Assembly: GCA_000174895.1 (NCBI GenBank)
Contig: ACOK01000103.1
Location: forward strand, 1 to 64,000
DNA length: 64,000 bases
Source of the DNA: Ruminococcus flavefaciens FD-1
Lineage (GTDB): Bacteria; Bacillota; Clostridia; Oscillospirales; Ruminococcaceae
Reading direction: 5' to 3'
Shown here: one piece after another, positions 38,868 to 47,438 of the stretch
Layout of the letters: each line of letters opens with the position of its first letter
Numbering within the stretch: the first letter of the stretch is position 1
Program-made: the position numbers and the translations under genes
Notes under the pieces: generated by a model
The model's input: only the letters and a program-made list of their open reading frames with translations
What the model was told of the DNA's origin: nothing
Databases searched by the model: none

Positions 38868-41336
38868 TTATGATTTTTTTATTTTAACAGCGATGTATGT
38901 TATAAGAGTCCAGAGGAGATTATACACCGTTATCGCTGTTGCTGTAAGATAAATGTAGCTTGAGGACTGAAATGCCTTTGACATTATCAGAGCCATACTC
39001 AGCACAAATGCAAGAAGTATAGATGCTGTCTGGAGTATTAATCCGATAATAGCCGAGAAATGTACATTTTTAGTACCGATTATAAGCTCAGCCAGTGAAG
39101 CGAATTTACCTGTTGTAGCCATTGAAGCACTGAGACGCACAGCTCTCTTTGTTTCTTCATTGAAGTCATCGTGCAGCTTCTCAGGCAGTACTCTTGACAT
39201 ACTCTCAGGGATATCAAAAAGGTGATAAAGTCTCTTTTCGGTGATACACGGGTCGATACTCTTTATAAATAAGCATATCTTATTCTTGCAGAGTCTCTTT
39301 GCCCATTTCTTGACATATCTGTCAGCTACCAGTTCGACTACGAACATAGCAGCAAGATTTCCTGAGATGGATAAGTAGAGGACTTCCTTTCTGCCGATGC
39401 TGAATTCAGCTTCCTTTGACTTAGTTGGCAGTCCCTCGATATTGTGACTGGTCATGAGTTCACGGTTTCCGAAAAGGATACGCTTATTGCTGATCCAGCC
39501 GCACATTCCCTTGCCTTCCTCATACGAGTAATTTTCAATCCTGTAGGGAGTTGTTTTTCCCTCATCGACGACGTCATCGAAAAGCTGGGACATGATGCTT
39601 CCACCGTGCCTTGTCAGGCTTGCAGCTTCCAGAAGGGCTTCATCAAGTTTGGTATTGGAGAATACCTTGATCCCGTCAAGACGGACAGTGCCTTTAGGGA
39701 AAAGTGTTTCAGCATCAACGAGGATGGAGTTTGTATCATAGAAATCATCCACACTCTGATATCCAAGCATTATGCCATTATTCTGCAATACATTCCTTGA
39801 AGCATCCTCCAGAGGTATATTGCATACCAGCGGAACGGAAACACAGGATGCCGCACAGACGATCATACTGAATATAGAGAAACCGAAGCCCAGCGATTCA
39901 AGCGAAAGGTAAGTGCCTTTGCAGAAATACACAAGGAACATAGAGATAACAAATGATACAAACAGTACGATCGGAGCAGCTGTACGGCAGAACTGATCGG
40001 TCATATCAGATGAATATGTATATCTCAGGAAGTCGGTGAGAAAGTCGGTCTTTCTCATTGAAGCAAGGATAGGGAAGTCACCGAGAGTACCTCGGGTTAT
40101 CCTTTCAGCACGCTCCTCATCCATAACGTAGGTAACACCGTGTCTGTCGAAATTCTTTGACACGAATTTGAAATTCCTTGCAGCTCTTCGCATTATAAGG
40201 TGTTTGCCCCATGCATTGAAGAAAAGTGAAAGGATACCTACGGGCATATAAATGTGGATATTCTCTCTTCCGATAAGATCGGGAGCGATAAATCCGGGGA
40301 TCATGGCAACCATACAGGTAATGACCGTTGCAGCGGACATAGAGTCGCCGTCAGCCTTGAAGGTAAACAGTTTCTTCAGACCGTTGGTCATTACAGGCCA
40401 TGATGAAAACATGGATATGAGACCGAGAATAAAATGAACAAGCAGATATATCCTCATATTCTTTGCGGTGAGTATCTGCGCTATAGGCAGATGGAACTGA
40501 TCGCAGAGAGTGATGTAAATGCTCATGAAAGCGGTCACAGCGAGTATGAACACCCTTGAAGTAATAATGCTTCTCAGGTCGTAAATGTCACGTCCGACAT
40601 CTTCAACATCACCATAGTAGTTGAAATCAACGATACGCTTTGTACGTTTTTTGTGAGTCTTAGCGGCTGCAAATTCGTCTTCACTGTCAATGTCAATGTT
40701 AACAGAGGTGTTAAGCGTCTGAGTTTTAGCTATTTCTGAAAGTTCCTGATCTGTATAAGCACCGAGAGGCTTTTTCGGATCGAGTCCTGCTGCGATCATG
40801 GCAGTAGGTGACGGGACGATATCCGTGATCTGTTTCTTCCCCTCGGGATTATCAAGCTCCGCTAAAATAGCGGCACGGGTTTTCTTCTTCTTTTTAAACG
40901 AAGGGGGAGTATACATATACTCGCCGTCAGGAGTTTCTCTGTCATAGGTATAATCATTTTTCTGCCCCCAGCGCTTTTTCTTTTTTCTCTTGGAGCTTTC
41001 AGCTTCCTTGGCACGTGTGGAATCCGACATACGCCTGATCTGCGGTGCTTCATTGTGAGCCGAATGGGGACTGTCATGGTCCAGAGGTTTAAGCGGTTTG
41101 CCTTGCGGGACTGATCTTATCTCGCCCACAGCATCCGAATCGACCATAGTCACTTTTTTGTCCTGCGAGATTATACCTTTATTTTTCTGTGCAGACTCAG
41201 CCATCTTTGACAGGTCGGGGAGATTCACAGTAGAATTCAGGATCTTCTGCGCATCCACACGGCCGACGCTAACATTTGAGGAATCGGGAGTGTATTCATC
41301 CAGTATTTCCTCAAGAGATGGTTTCTTTTCCGGCAT
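38868..41336 (-). CDS. Degenerate P-type ATPase-like membrane protein
   Basis: 822 residues from the ATG at 41336 (AAGGAG upstream). The first ~250 residues are a disordered charged tail with RKKKKRWG and FKKKKKTR clusters. About eight membrane segments follow (from 258 on). Between them is a P-type ATPase-like cytoplasmic part: SVPLVCNIPLEDASRNVLQN before the phosphorylation loop and GWISNKRILFGNRELMTSHN as nucleotide-binding domain. The invariant DKTGT is replaced by DAETLFP (541-547) and no TGD or GDGxND hinge is seen. It has therefore lost pumping activity and is probably a regulatory pseudo-enzyme. It follows rlmB by 10 bp in the same operon. Confidence 0.75.
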   Translation of the reverse strand: MPEKKPSLEEILDEYTPDSSNVSVGRVDAQKILNSTVNLPDLSKMAESAQKNKGIISQDKKVTMVDSDAVGEIRSVPQGKPLKPLDHDSPHSAHNEAPQIRRMSDSTRAKEAESSKRKKKKRWGQKNDYTYDRETPDGEYMYTPPSFKKKKKTRAAILAELDNPEGKKQITDIVPSPTAMIAAGLDPKKPLGAYTDQELSEIAKTQTLNTSVNIDIDSEDEFAAAKTHKKRTKRIVDFNYYGDVEDVGRDIYDLRSIITSRVFILAVTAFMSIYITLCDQFHLPIAQILTAKNMRIYLLVHFILGLISMFSSWPVMTNGLKKLFTFKADGDSMSAATVITCMVAMIPGFIAPDLIGRENIHIYMPVGILSLFFNAWGKHLIMRRAARNFKFVSKNFDRHGVTYVMDEERAERITRGTLGDFPILASMRKTDFLTDFLRYTYSSDMTDQFCRTAAPIVLFVSFVISMFLVYFCKGTYLSLESLGFGFSIFSMIVCAASCVSVPLVCNIPLEDASRNVLQNNGIMLGYQSVDDFYDTNSILVDAETLFPKGTVRLDGIKVFSNTKLDEALLEAASLTRHGGSIMSQLFDDVVDEGKTTPYRIENYSYEEGKGMCGWISNKRILFGNRELMTSHNIEGLPTKSKEAEFSIGRKEVLYLSISGNLAAMFVVELVADRYVKKWAKRLCKNKICLFIKSIDPCITEKRLYHLFDIPESMSRVLPEKLHDDFNEETKRAVRLSASMATTGKFASLAELIIGTKNVHFSAIIGLILQTASILLAFVLSMALIMSKAFQSSSYIYLTATAITVYNLLWTLITYIAVKIKKS

Positions 41337-41346
41337 ATTTTTCTCC

Positions 41347-42111
41347 TTATGAATTATTGCTGCGCTGGCGGAGTATCTCATACATAAAGATACCAGCCGC
41401 AACAGAAGCATTTAATGAATTGATTTTTCCAAGCATGGGAAGCTTTATCATAAAATCACATTTTTTCTGGATAAGCTTGCTGATACCGAAGCCTTCCGAG
41501 CCGATGACAAGCGCACAGCTTCCCGTAAAATCGGTCTGAGTATACTCAGTTCCCGAAGCGTCAGTGCCGTAGATCCACACACCGTTTTCCTTGAGCATAT
41601 CAATGCATGAAGCAAGGTTCGAAACTCTTGCCACAGGAACATAATTAGCCGCACCTGCCGAAGTCTTGAAAACAGTAGCATTAAGTGAAGCACTTCTGCG
41701 CTTAGGTATAATGATACCGTCAGCGCCCGAAGTTTCGGCTGTACGTATGATAGCGCCAAGGTTATGGGGATCTTCTATTTCATCGCATATGATAATGAAA
41801 GGTTTAGTGCCTTTATTTCTTGAAACAGCGAGAATATCCTCAACTGATACATATTCGCCGCAGGCGCCCACAGCAGCAACTCCCTGATGGGAAGCACCGC
41901 CGGAAAGCTGAGACAGCTTTTTCTCCTGGGCATCCTTTATGACTACGCCTTTATCTTTGGCAAGCTTACGGATGAGATTCAGACTTCCGCCGCTGCCGCA
42001 TATATATATACAATCAAGATTTGCGTCCGATTTAAGCGCTTCGATAACGGGATTTCTTCCGAAGATTATATCCTCGCTGCGCTCATCAGAAAAATTTTTT
42101 TCTTTTTCCAT
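41347..42111 (-). CDS. rlmB: 23S rRNA 2'-O-methyltransferase RlmB / TrmH family
   Basis: 254 residues. The N-terminal substrate-binding domain starts IIFGRNPVIEAL. The SPOUT methyltransferase domain has DEIEDPHNLGAIIRTAETSG, CALVIGSEGFGISKLIQKKC and IKLPMLGKINSLNASVAAGI, the three SAM-knot motifs of TrmH/RlmB. It methylates the 2'-hydroxyl of a guanosine in 23S rRNA in well-studied relatives. It has a plausible promoter upstream and leads into the P-type-like gene. Confidence 0.9.
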   Translation of the reverse strand: MEKEKNFSDERSEDIIFGRNPVIEALKSDANLDCIYICGSGGSLNLIRKLAKDKGVVIKDAQEKKLSQLSGGASHQGVAAVGACGEYVSVEDILAVSRNKGTKPFIIICDEIEDPHNLGAIIRTAETSGADGIIIPKRRSASLNATVFKTSAGAANYVPVARVSNLASCIDMLKENGVWIYGTDASGTEYTQTDFTGSCALVIGSEGFGISKLIQKKCDFMIKLPMLGKINSLNASVAAGIFMYEILRQRSNNS

Positions 42112-42155
42112 ACAAAAGCAAATATCCTCTCTATATAAATTGCTTAGACTATACT

Positions 42156-42184
42156 ATTATAACATCAAAAGCGATAAAAAACAA
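42156..42184 (-). promoter_or_regulatory. Probable rlmB promoter
   Basis: Reading leftward, TTGTTT (42184 to 42179), a 17-bp spacer and TATAAT (42161 to 42156). The -35 box is weak. A short hairpin AAGTAC/GTACTT at 42183-42200, with a T-run, overlaps it and may terminate the upstream operon. Confidence 0.6.
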
Positions 42185-42224
42185 GTACTTTTCTGTACTT
42201 TCAAAGAATTTTCATCCTTTATCA

Positions 42225-43070
42225 TCAATCGTTCCCGTGAACATAAATGACTGACAGTTCAGGCCTGTTGAAGATACGGGGGATGAAGATCATACGGGGA
42301 GGCTTGGCAAGTCCACGGCTGATGATATGAACAGTATCTCCGTAGGTATACATACCTGTTGTATAATCTGGGAATAAGCCCTGATCCGGAGCATAAAGGC
42401 CCTGATCGAGGATATGAGGGATACGCCACTGACCGCCGTGAGCGTGACCGGAAAGTATGAGATCAAAACTTTTGCTTTTGTCACCGAGAAGTTCATCTAT
42501 CTGTTCGGGCTGATGAGCGAGAAGAATGTTATAGTAATTCTCGTCAAGATCCTCATAGCATTCCTCAAGCTGAGCAGCATGGCTGCCATAGGCAAGACTG
42601 TCAAGAGCGCCGTATATTCTGACTTTTTCGCCATTCACATCGATCTCTTTGCATTTGCCGAGAAGCACATCAATACCGAGAGCTTCCACATCGCTGAAAA
42701 ATTCCTTCTTATCAGAACGCATATCCTCATGATTACCCGGAGCATAGGCGCAGGGATAATTATCGTGAACTCTTTTCATAATGTCAAGAGCATATTCCGT
42801 GCCGCTCCATGCGTCTATAACATCCCCTCCGAAAATAACAATATCGGGCCCGGAGGCAGTAATAGCCTCCCATAAGCCCGATTGATCGGTACCTCCGAAG
42901 AAGCAGTTGTGAAGATCTGATATAAAAACGATCTTCAGTTCCTTCTTCAGTTTATCAGTACTTATGTCATATCTGACGGGTTTCAGAAGATATCCCCATA
43001 CGTAAACCACGAGGATAAAGACAGCGAGAACAAAGGCAAAAATGAGAAACTTCTTCACCTTTTTTGACAT
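42225..43070 (-). CDS. Membrane-anchored metallophosphoesterase (YkuE-like)
   Basis: 281 residues. An N-terminal membrane anchor (10-30) is followed by a calcineurin-like fold with all metal motifs: FISDLHNCFFGG, FGGDVIDAW, APGNHEDMR, LLAHQPEQ and LSGHAHGGQWRIP. The catalytic domain faces outward. Relatives act on lipid or phospho-compounds of the cell envelope. Its start overlaps the stop of the acyl-carrier gene, so it belongs to the surface-modification operon. Confidence 0.9.
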   Translation of the reverse strand: MSKKVKKFLIFAFVLAVFILVVYVWGYLLKPVRYDISTDKLKKELKIVFISDLHNCFFGGTDQSGLWEAITASGPDIVIFGGDVIDAWSGTEYALDIMKRVHDNYPCAYAPGNHEDMRSDKKEFFSDVEALGIDVLLGKCKEIDVNGEKVRIYGALDSLAYGSHAAQLEECYEDLDENYYNILLAHQPEQIDELLGDKSKSFDLILSGHAHGGQWRIPHILDQGLYAPDQGLFPDYTTGMYTYGDTVHIISRGLAKPPRMIFIPRIFNRPELSVIYVHGND

Positions 43071-43315
43071 TACTTTGTGCCTCTATCGCAGATAATGTCG
43101 ATCATTTCGCCAACATTTTTCATGCCTGATACTTCACGCATCTTGAAGCGGAGACCGAATTCCTGTTCAACAGCTTCCATCAGATTGATATGCTCGATAC
43201 TGTCCCAGTCTTCAATATCAGCAGCAGTAGTTGAAGCGTTTACGCTGATGGAGTCATCACCGAAAACATCTCTGAAAACTTCGTTAAGTCTTGCGATTAC
43301 ATCATTCTTATTCAT
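43070..43315 (-). CDS. Acyl carrier protein of the surface-modification operon
   Basis: 81 residues. The phosphopantetheine attachment serine is in EDWDSIEHINLMEAVEQEF, a DSI variant of the usual DSL. It overlaps the FkbH-like gene by 8 bp and the phosphoesterase gene by one. A dedicated carrier beside an FkbH-like enzyme points to a glyceryl- or acyl-thioester intermediate that is handed to the MBOAT encoded upstream. Confidence 0.9.
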   Translation of the reverse strand: MNKNDVIARLNEVFRDVFGDDSISVNASTTAADIEDWDSIEHINLMEAVEQEFGLRFKMREVSGMKNVGEMIDIICDRGTK

Positions 43316-45101
43316 TGCAATTCTCCTTTACTTTGATCACATGGTTTTTGTTTGTGTATGTGTTTATATCCAGATGCCATACGGAATCACCGTTTTCACT
43401 CTTTTCATCCAGCTCGAAACCGAATGAACCGTAAAGCTCAGATACCATATTATTTTTGGCGGTCTTGTAATAATAACCATTTATGCGGGTAACTCCACGC
43501 TCTTTAGCCTGACGAACGAGTTCGTCCAGCATAGCAAGTTCCATGTCTCTCTTGAGAACACGGCAGCTCATGAGCCACAGGTCGATATCCAGCTGATCGC
43601 CTTTGATGTTTCCGATAACTACAGAAACTATGCCATTATCGCCGAATTTGTCCGAGAGCTGACCGCAGAGTCTGATATAGCTGTCATTATTGCTGATCTC
43701 TTCGATCTCGCTTTCGGTAAATCGCCTTGTAGTGCAGTTGAACTGATTGCTCTTATTAGTGAGCTGAGTTATTCTCTGACGATAAACCGGAAGAAAATCA
43801 GTTATTGCAGCGTTCATTTCCAGGCTGAGAAGGTAGTCCGTGTAGCTGCCGAAGCTTTTCTGCTGTGCGGCACGCTGAGCATTAGCAGCGTACATCTCCG
43901 AACGTTTCAGATCATCAGCAGAAACGGAAGTGACCTCGAAGTATCCGCCTCTGCTTAGACAGTACATAGCCTGATCCACGGAAGTAAGCTCTACAGTGCT
44001 GATCTGCGGGAGCTGACCATTTACAATGGCTATCTCAGCAGGGTTATCATCCACGAAAACAAAGCTGTCGATACCAAGATTCAGTTCGCTTGCAGAATCG
44101 GCAATATTTCTGTCCTTGGGATCCCAGTTAGCTTTAATAGAGACAAAGTCATCCTTGCGGAGAACACTGCTTGGGTGTTCCAGTCCGAGAAGAGCATTTT
44201 CTTCATCATTCTTGGAGCATACCGCAAGAAGCACACCATAATTCTTGTATCCTTTCAGGAACTGCTGGAACTCGCTGAATGACTGTCCGACAGCAGTCTC
44301 AGGGCCTATCTCTATGCCTTCCTGACCGTCATCACCAATTACGCCGCCCCAGAGTGTATTGTCCATATCAAGGTCGATGACCTTCTTGTTCTTACCGTAA
44401 ACGGACTTGATAATGGAAGCAACACTGAAAGCGAGATCTGGGATACAGCTCATTCTGACAGCGTGTTTATAGAGATACCAAGCCTCCGGATCATGCCATT
44501 CTGTAAGGCCGAGAACAGAGGAGAGGTAGTTGATATCATTAATGTAGAAGCCGTTATTGTTTCTTGCGTTATCCGAGAACATCACATTCAGACGGTTAAT
44601 GAAAGCAGCAGTACCGCTGTATCCCCAGCCGTCGTAGCTGCCTGTTCTTCTGAAAAGAGGAAGCTCAAAGTTATTCTGGATTATCGGGCATGAGAATTTC
44701 TCCATAAGAGACACCCATATCTGCTTAAAGATACCGAACTGATCCTCCAGCTTTGCCTGTATATCCTCAGGAGATTCAGCAGGGCTTTCAGGGAGCAGAG
44801 TAAGATTCCTTGAAGTAGTATGGATGAATATGATATCGGGAGAGAAGCTGTCAAGTTCCGGATTACCGAAAACAGCGTCCTCATAGAATTTATTGTATTC
44901 GGACTGATAGAACTCAGGTTCAATGCCGTTATTCAGGAGGAAAAGCTCCATCATTGAAATGATGTCATTAGTAGTAGAACCGCCGAGAACAGCAATTTTC
45001 TTGTGAATCCTTGCAGTTCCGTCAGCCAGCAGCTGTTTTTTCAGTCCCTTTCTTTTTCTCAGGAGTAGTTTACTGTCAAATGGAAATTCAAGTTCTTTCA
45101 T
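43308..45101 (-). CDS. FkbH-like HAD-superfamily protein with C-terminal GNAT-like domain
   Basis: 597 residues. The N-terminal third has an SGNH-like GGSTTNDI (40-47). The HAD domain has VIDLDMDNTLWGGVIGDDG (241-259, catalytic Asp pair), LLAVCSKNDE and FVFVDDNPAEIA (347-358). The C-terminus (LTNKSNQFNCTTRRFTESEI, then LSDKFGDNGIVSVV) is the acetyltransferase-like part of FkbH proteins. Known FkbH enzymes convert 1,3-bisphosphoglycerate to a glyceryl group on an acyl carrier protein. Here the carrier gene is adjacent. I infer that a three-carbon acyl unit is loaded for transfer to a surface polymer. Confidence 0.88.
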   Translation of the reverse strand: MKELEFPFDSKLLLRKRKGLKKQLLADGTARIHKKIAVLGGSTTNDIISMMELFLLNNGIEPEFYQSEYNKFYEDAVFGNPELDSFSPDIIFIHTTSRNLTLLPESPAESPEDIQAKLEDQFGIFKQIWVSLMEKFSCPIIQNNFELPLFRRTGSYDGWGYSGTAAFINRLNVMFSDNARNNNGFYINDINYLSSVLGLTEWHDPEAWYLYKHAVRMSCIPDLAFSVASIIKSVYGKNKKVIDLDMDNTLWGGVIGDDGQEGIEIGPETAVGQSFSEFQQFLKGYKNYGVLLAVCSKNDEENALLGLEHPSSVLRKDDFVSIKANWDPKDRNIADSASELNLGIDSFVFVDDNPAEIAIVNGQLPQISTVELTSVDQAMYCLSRGGYFEVTSVSADDLKRSEMYAANAQRAAQQKSFGSYTDYLLSLEMNAAITDFLPVYRQRITQLTNKSNQFNCTTRRFTESEIEEISNNDSYIRLCGQLSDKFGDNGIVSVVIGNIKGDQLDIDLWLMSCRVLKRDMELAMLDELVRQAKERGVTRINGYYYKTAKNNMVSELYGSFGFELDEKSENGDSVWHLDINTYTNKNHVIKVKENCNE

Positions 45102-45122
45102 AATTGCTCCTTTCTTTGTCTT

Positions 45123-45743
45123 TTACTTAGCAGTGAATTTATTGCCGTACTTTTCTGCAACTCTCTGAGCATCGGAACCTTCGGGAGCGATTATCTCAGT
45201 ATCCACAGCAACAGGCGAGAGATCATCATCTCCGTCAAAGAAAATACATTCGGGATTTGTTACAGTAAGAGATTTCAGCTTGCAGTACGAGAATACATAA
45301 TAATCTATCTCAGTGACGGGAAGGCCCTTGATTTGATCAGGGATAGTGAAATCGATCGGCATGAAGATATCCTTATATTCGGTTATACGGGCGTGGTGCT
45401 CATACAGAGTGTAGCTGAGTCCGTCGTCAGTATAACTTTTTTCCGTAACAGTCAGATCATCCGCATAGGGACTATCAGGATAAGCATTTTTGTTGAAGGG
45501 TTCAGTAGTTAACTGAATATCAGCGCTTTTTCTTTTATCGACAGTCCTGATAGCCGCTGCGGCACAAATTATTGCCAGCACGGAAACGCCGGCGATAACA
45601 ATAGTTCTCATTACAGATGAATAATCAGTCTTTTTGTAATAGTCAAAATTAAGCGGTACAGAACTATCCTCACTTTTTTCTGAAAGATCGGTATAGCCAG
45701 GATTTACTTCTTTTTCGTTGTCTTTTTCGTTATTCTCGTTCAT
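45123..45743 (-). CDS. Membrane-anchored protein with leucine-rich-repeat (LRR_5-like) domain
   Basis: 206 residues from the ATG at 45743 (GAGGTG upstream). An acidic cytoplasmic tail and one membrane segment (about 45-65) lead to an extracytoplasmic domain with IPDQIKGLPVTEIDYYVFSY, CKLKSLTVTNPECIFFDGDD and a final EGSDAQRVAEKYGNKF. This is the BspA/LRR_5-type repeat pattern. It lies between the DHHW and FkbH-like genes, and may act as an adhesion or scaffold part of the modification complex. Confidence 0.75.
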   Translation of the reverse strand: MNENNEKDNEKEVNPGYTDLSEKSEDSSVPLNFDYYKKTDYSSVMRTIVIAGVSVLAIICAAAAIRTVDKRKSADIQLTTEPFNKNAYPDSPYADDLTVTEKSYTDDGLSYTLYEHHARITEYKDIFMPIDFTIPDQIKGLPVTEIDYYVFSYCKLKSLTVTNPECIFFDGDDDLSPVAVDTEIIAPEGSDAQRVAEKYGNKFTAK

Positions 45744-45753
45744 AATAAACACC

Positions 45754-47421
45754 TCAATAGTGGAGATTATTATAGATATAATCCCTGTTCGGACCAACAG
45801 CTGAATAAGTACACATAGCAAACAGCATATCGGTACACTTTACTTCCTTGGCAAAATCCACAGGATTGATATTGAAATATCTGATATCGCACATATAGAT
45901 ATTCTCGAATGAATTCGCAAGAACAGGGAGCAGAGCATTTCCGTAGCTGTCCTTGAAAATAACAAGATTTCTGCCATTCTTGCATGATGGATTATTCACA
46001 TGGGCAATTCTTTCATCAGAACCGAATACCATATAATAGCTTGAAGTATCAAGAGTAGTAGGCTTGAGGAAAAGCTCGACTTCAGTGGGATTCTGGAAAT
46101 AAGAATCATACTGGGTAACTTTAAGCGTATTCTTCGGCTTATAATATATGAACTTTTCAGGATTATTCAGCAGAGCTGCACTCTGTGTATAGCCGTAGAG
46201 AGTACCTACAAAACCGTAAAGTGTGACCTTCTGGTACTTGTCGATAGGATCAAAATCCACACCTGCGGCTTCAGCGAAAGCTTCAGCGGCATAATAAGCA
46301 CCAAGAGGCTGCCAGTGGTGGTCTGTACGTGAGTATATATCCTCATTCTTGTGAGCGAGAAGGGGAGTATATGCGTCAACAGCAGTAACATTTTTCAGTG
46401 AACGCTTGATGCTGTCAATATCTTTCTTTTCGCTCTCAAAGAGGTCCTTATAGTTTTCGGGAGTATAGAAAGAACAAGCAGTAGGAGCAACAAGGGAGTA
46501 AACGTTCACCTTAGGCAGAGCTTCCTTATACTCGTTTACATATTCAGCGTATTCCTTTTCATTTCCCCATGCACCGCCGTAGATCATGATACCACGATTA
46601 TTTGCAATGAGGATATTGTTAGCCATTTCGCCGTCTACAGCAGGATCAACAGCTGAGGGGAGAGTTGTAGTAGTCTCAGCAGCTGTAGTTTCTACAGCAG
46701 TACCGGTGCCGGAAGTTGTAGTAACTGCGGCAGTTGTAGTCTGAGTATCTTTTTTCTCAAATGCGATACCATGGAGCTCAACTTCATCATCGCCGAATTT
46801 ACGTCCTTTAAGAGGAGTGATGTAATTGGTGATAATCTTTTTAAAAGTATCTCTGTTCGGGACAGTATCGTCATAGTAGTCAGCGATGCCCTCGGTATAT
46901 TCGCCTTTGAAGTAGGATTCAGCAGTAAATTCAGGGAATTTTGCAAGATAGCGGTTCTCATCCTGAGAGATAGTTTCATGCTTGAAGAAGAGCATATAAA
47001 CCGACCCGAATGCAAGAAGTCCTCCTACAGCAGCCACATTCACCCAGGCGATACCACGGGTGATCTTGTTGTGTCTGCGCTCACGCTTCTCCTGCTTTCT
47101 CTTTATTGCTCTCTGACGTGCAGCTTCCTTTTCAGCGGCTGACTTCTTCTTTTTCTTACCGACCGGTGCATCAGTCCTGCGTACAGTCTGTCCGGCAGGT
47201 CGTGCAGGCTTTGTTACCTGAGCATTCTCAGCCGGTTTACGGACACGAGGTTTTTCTGTCTGAGAAGCTGATGATGTTGTACCTGCCTTTTTTAGCGGTT
47301 TGAGCGGCTTCAGCGGACGTGGATTTCCGCTTGATGCAGCAGGATTGTCGGGACGCTTTTCATAACGTCCCACATATTCTCCGTTTTCGGGAGAAGAATT
47401 ATTCTTATTAATTTCACTCAT
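45754..47421 (-). CDS. DHHW-motif protein (AlgX/AlgJ-like, SGNH hydrolase type)
   Basis: 555 residues. A 120-residue basic, Pro/Lys-rich cytoplasmic tail, a membrane segment (about 123-145), a short Thr-rich linker (227-255) and an extracellular SGNH-like domain with SRTDHHWQPLGAYYA (DHHW at 367-370) and FKDSYGNALLPVL (Ser492). Members partner with MBOAT acyltransferases and complete acetyl or acyl transfer onto extracellular polysaccharide. It directly follows the MBOAT gene. Confidence 0.88.
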   Translation of the reverse strand: MSEINKNNSSPENGEYVGRYEKRPDNPAASSGNPRPLKPLKPLKKAGTTSSASQTEKPRVRKPAENAQVTKPARPAGQTVRRTDAPVGKKKKKSAAEKEAARQRAIKRKQEKRERRHNKITRGIAWVNVAAVGGLLAFGSVYMLFFKHETISQDENRYLAKFPEFTAESYFKGEYTEGIADYYDDTVPNRDTFKKIITNYITPLKGRKFGDDEVELHGIAFEKKDTQTTTAAVTTTSGTGTAVETTAAETTTTLPSAVDPAVDGEMANNILIANNRGIMIYGGAWGNEKEYAEYVNEYKEALPKVNVYSLVAPTACSFYTPENYKDLFESEKKDIDSIKRSLKNVTAVDAYTPLLAHKNEDIYSRTDHHWQPLGAYYAAEAFAEAAGVDFDPIDKYQKVTLYGFVGTLYGYTQSAALLNNPEKFIYYKPKNTLKVTQYDSYFQNPTEVELFLKPTTLDTSSYYMVFGSDERIAHVNNPSCKNGRNLVIFKDSYGNALLPVLANSFENIYMCDIRYFNINPVDFAKEVKCTDMLFAMCTYSAVGPNRDYIYNNLHY

Positions 47422-47438
47422 TTATATGACCTCATTTA

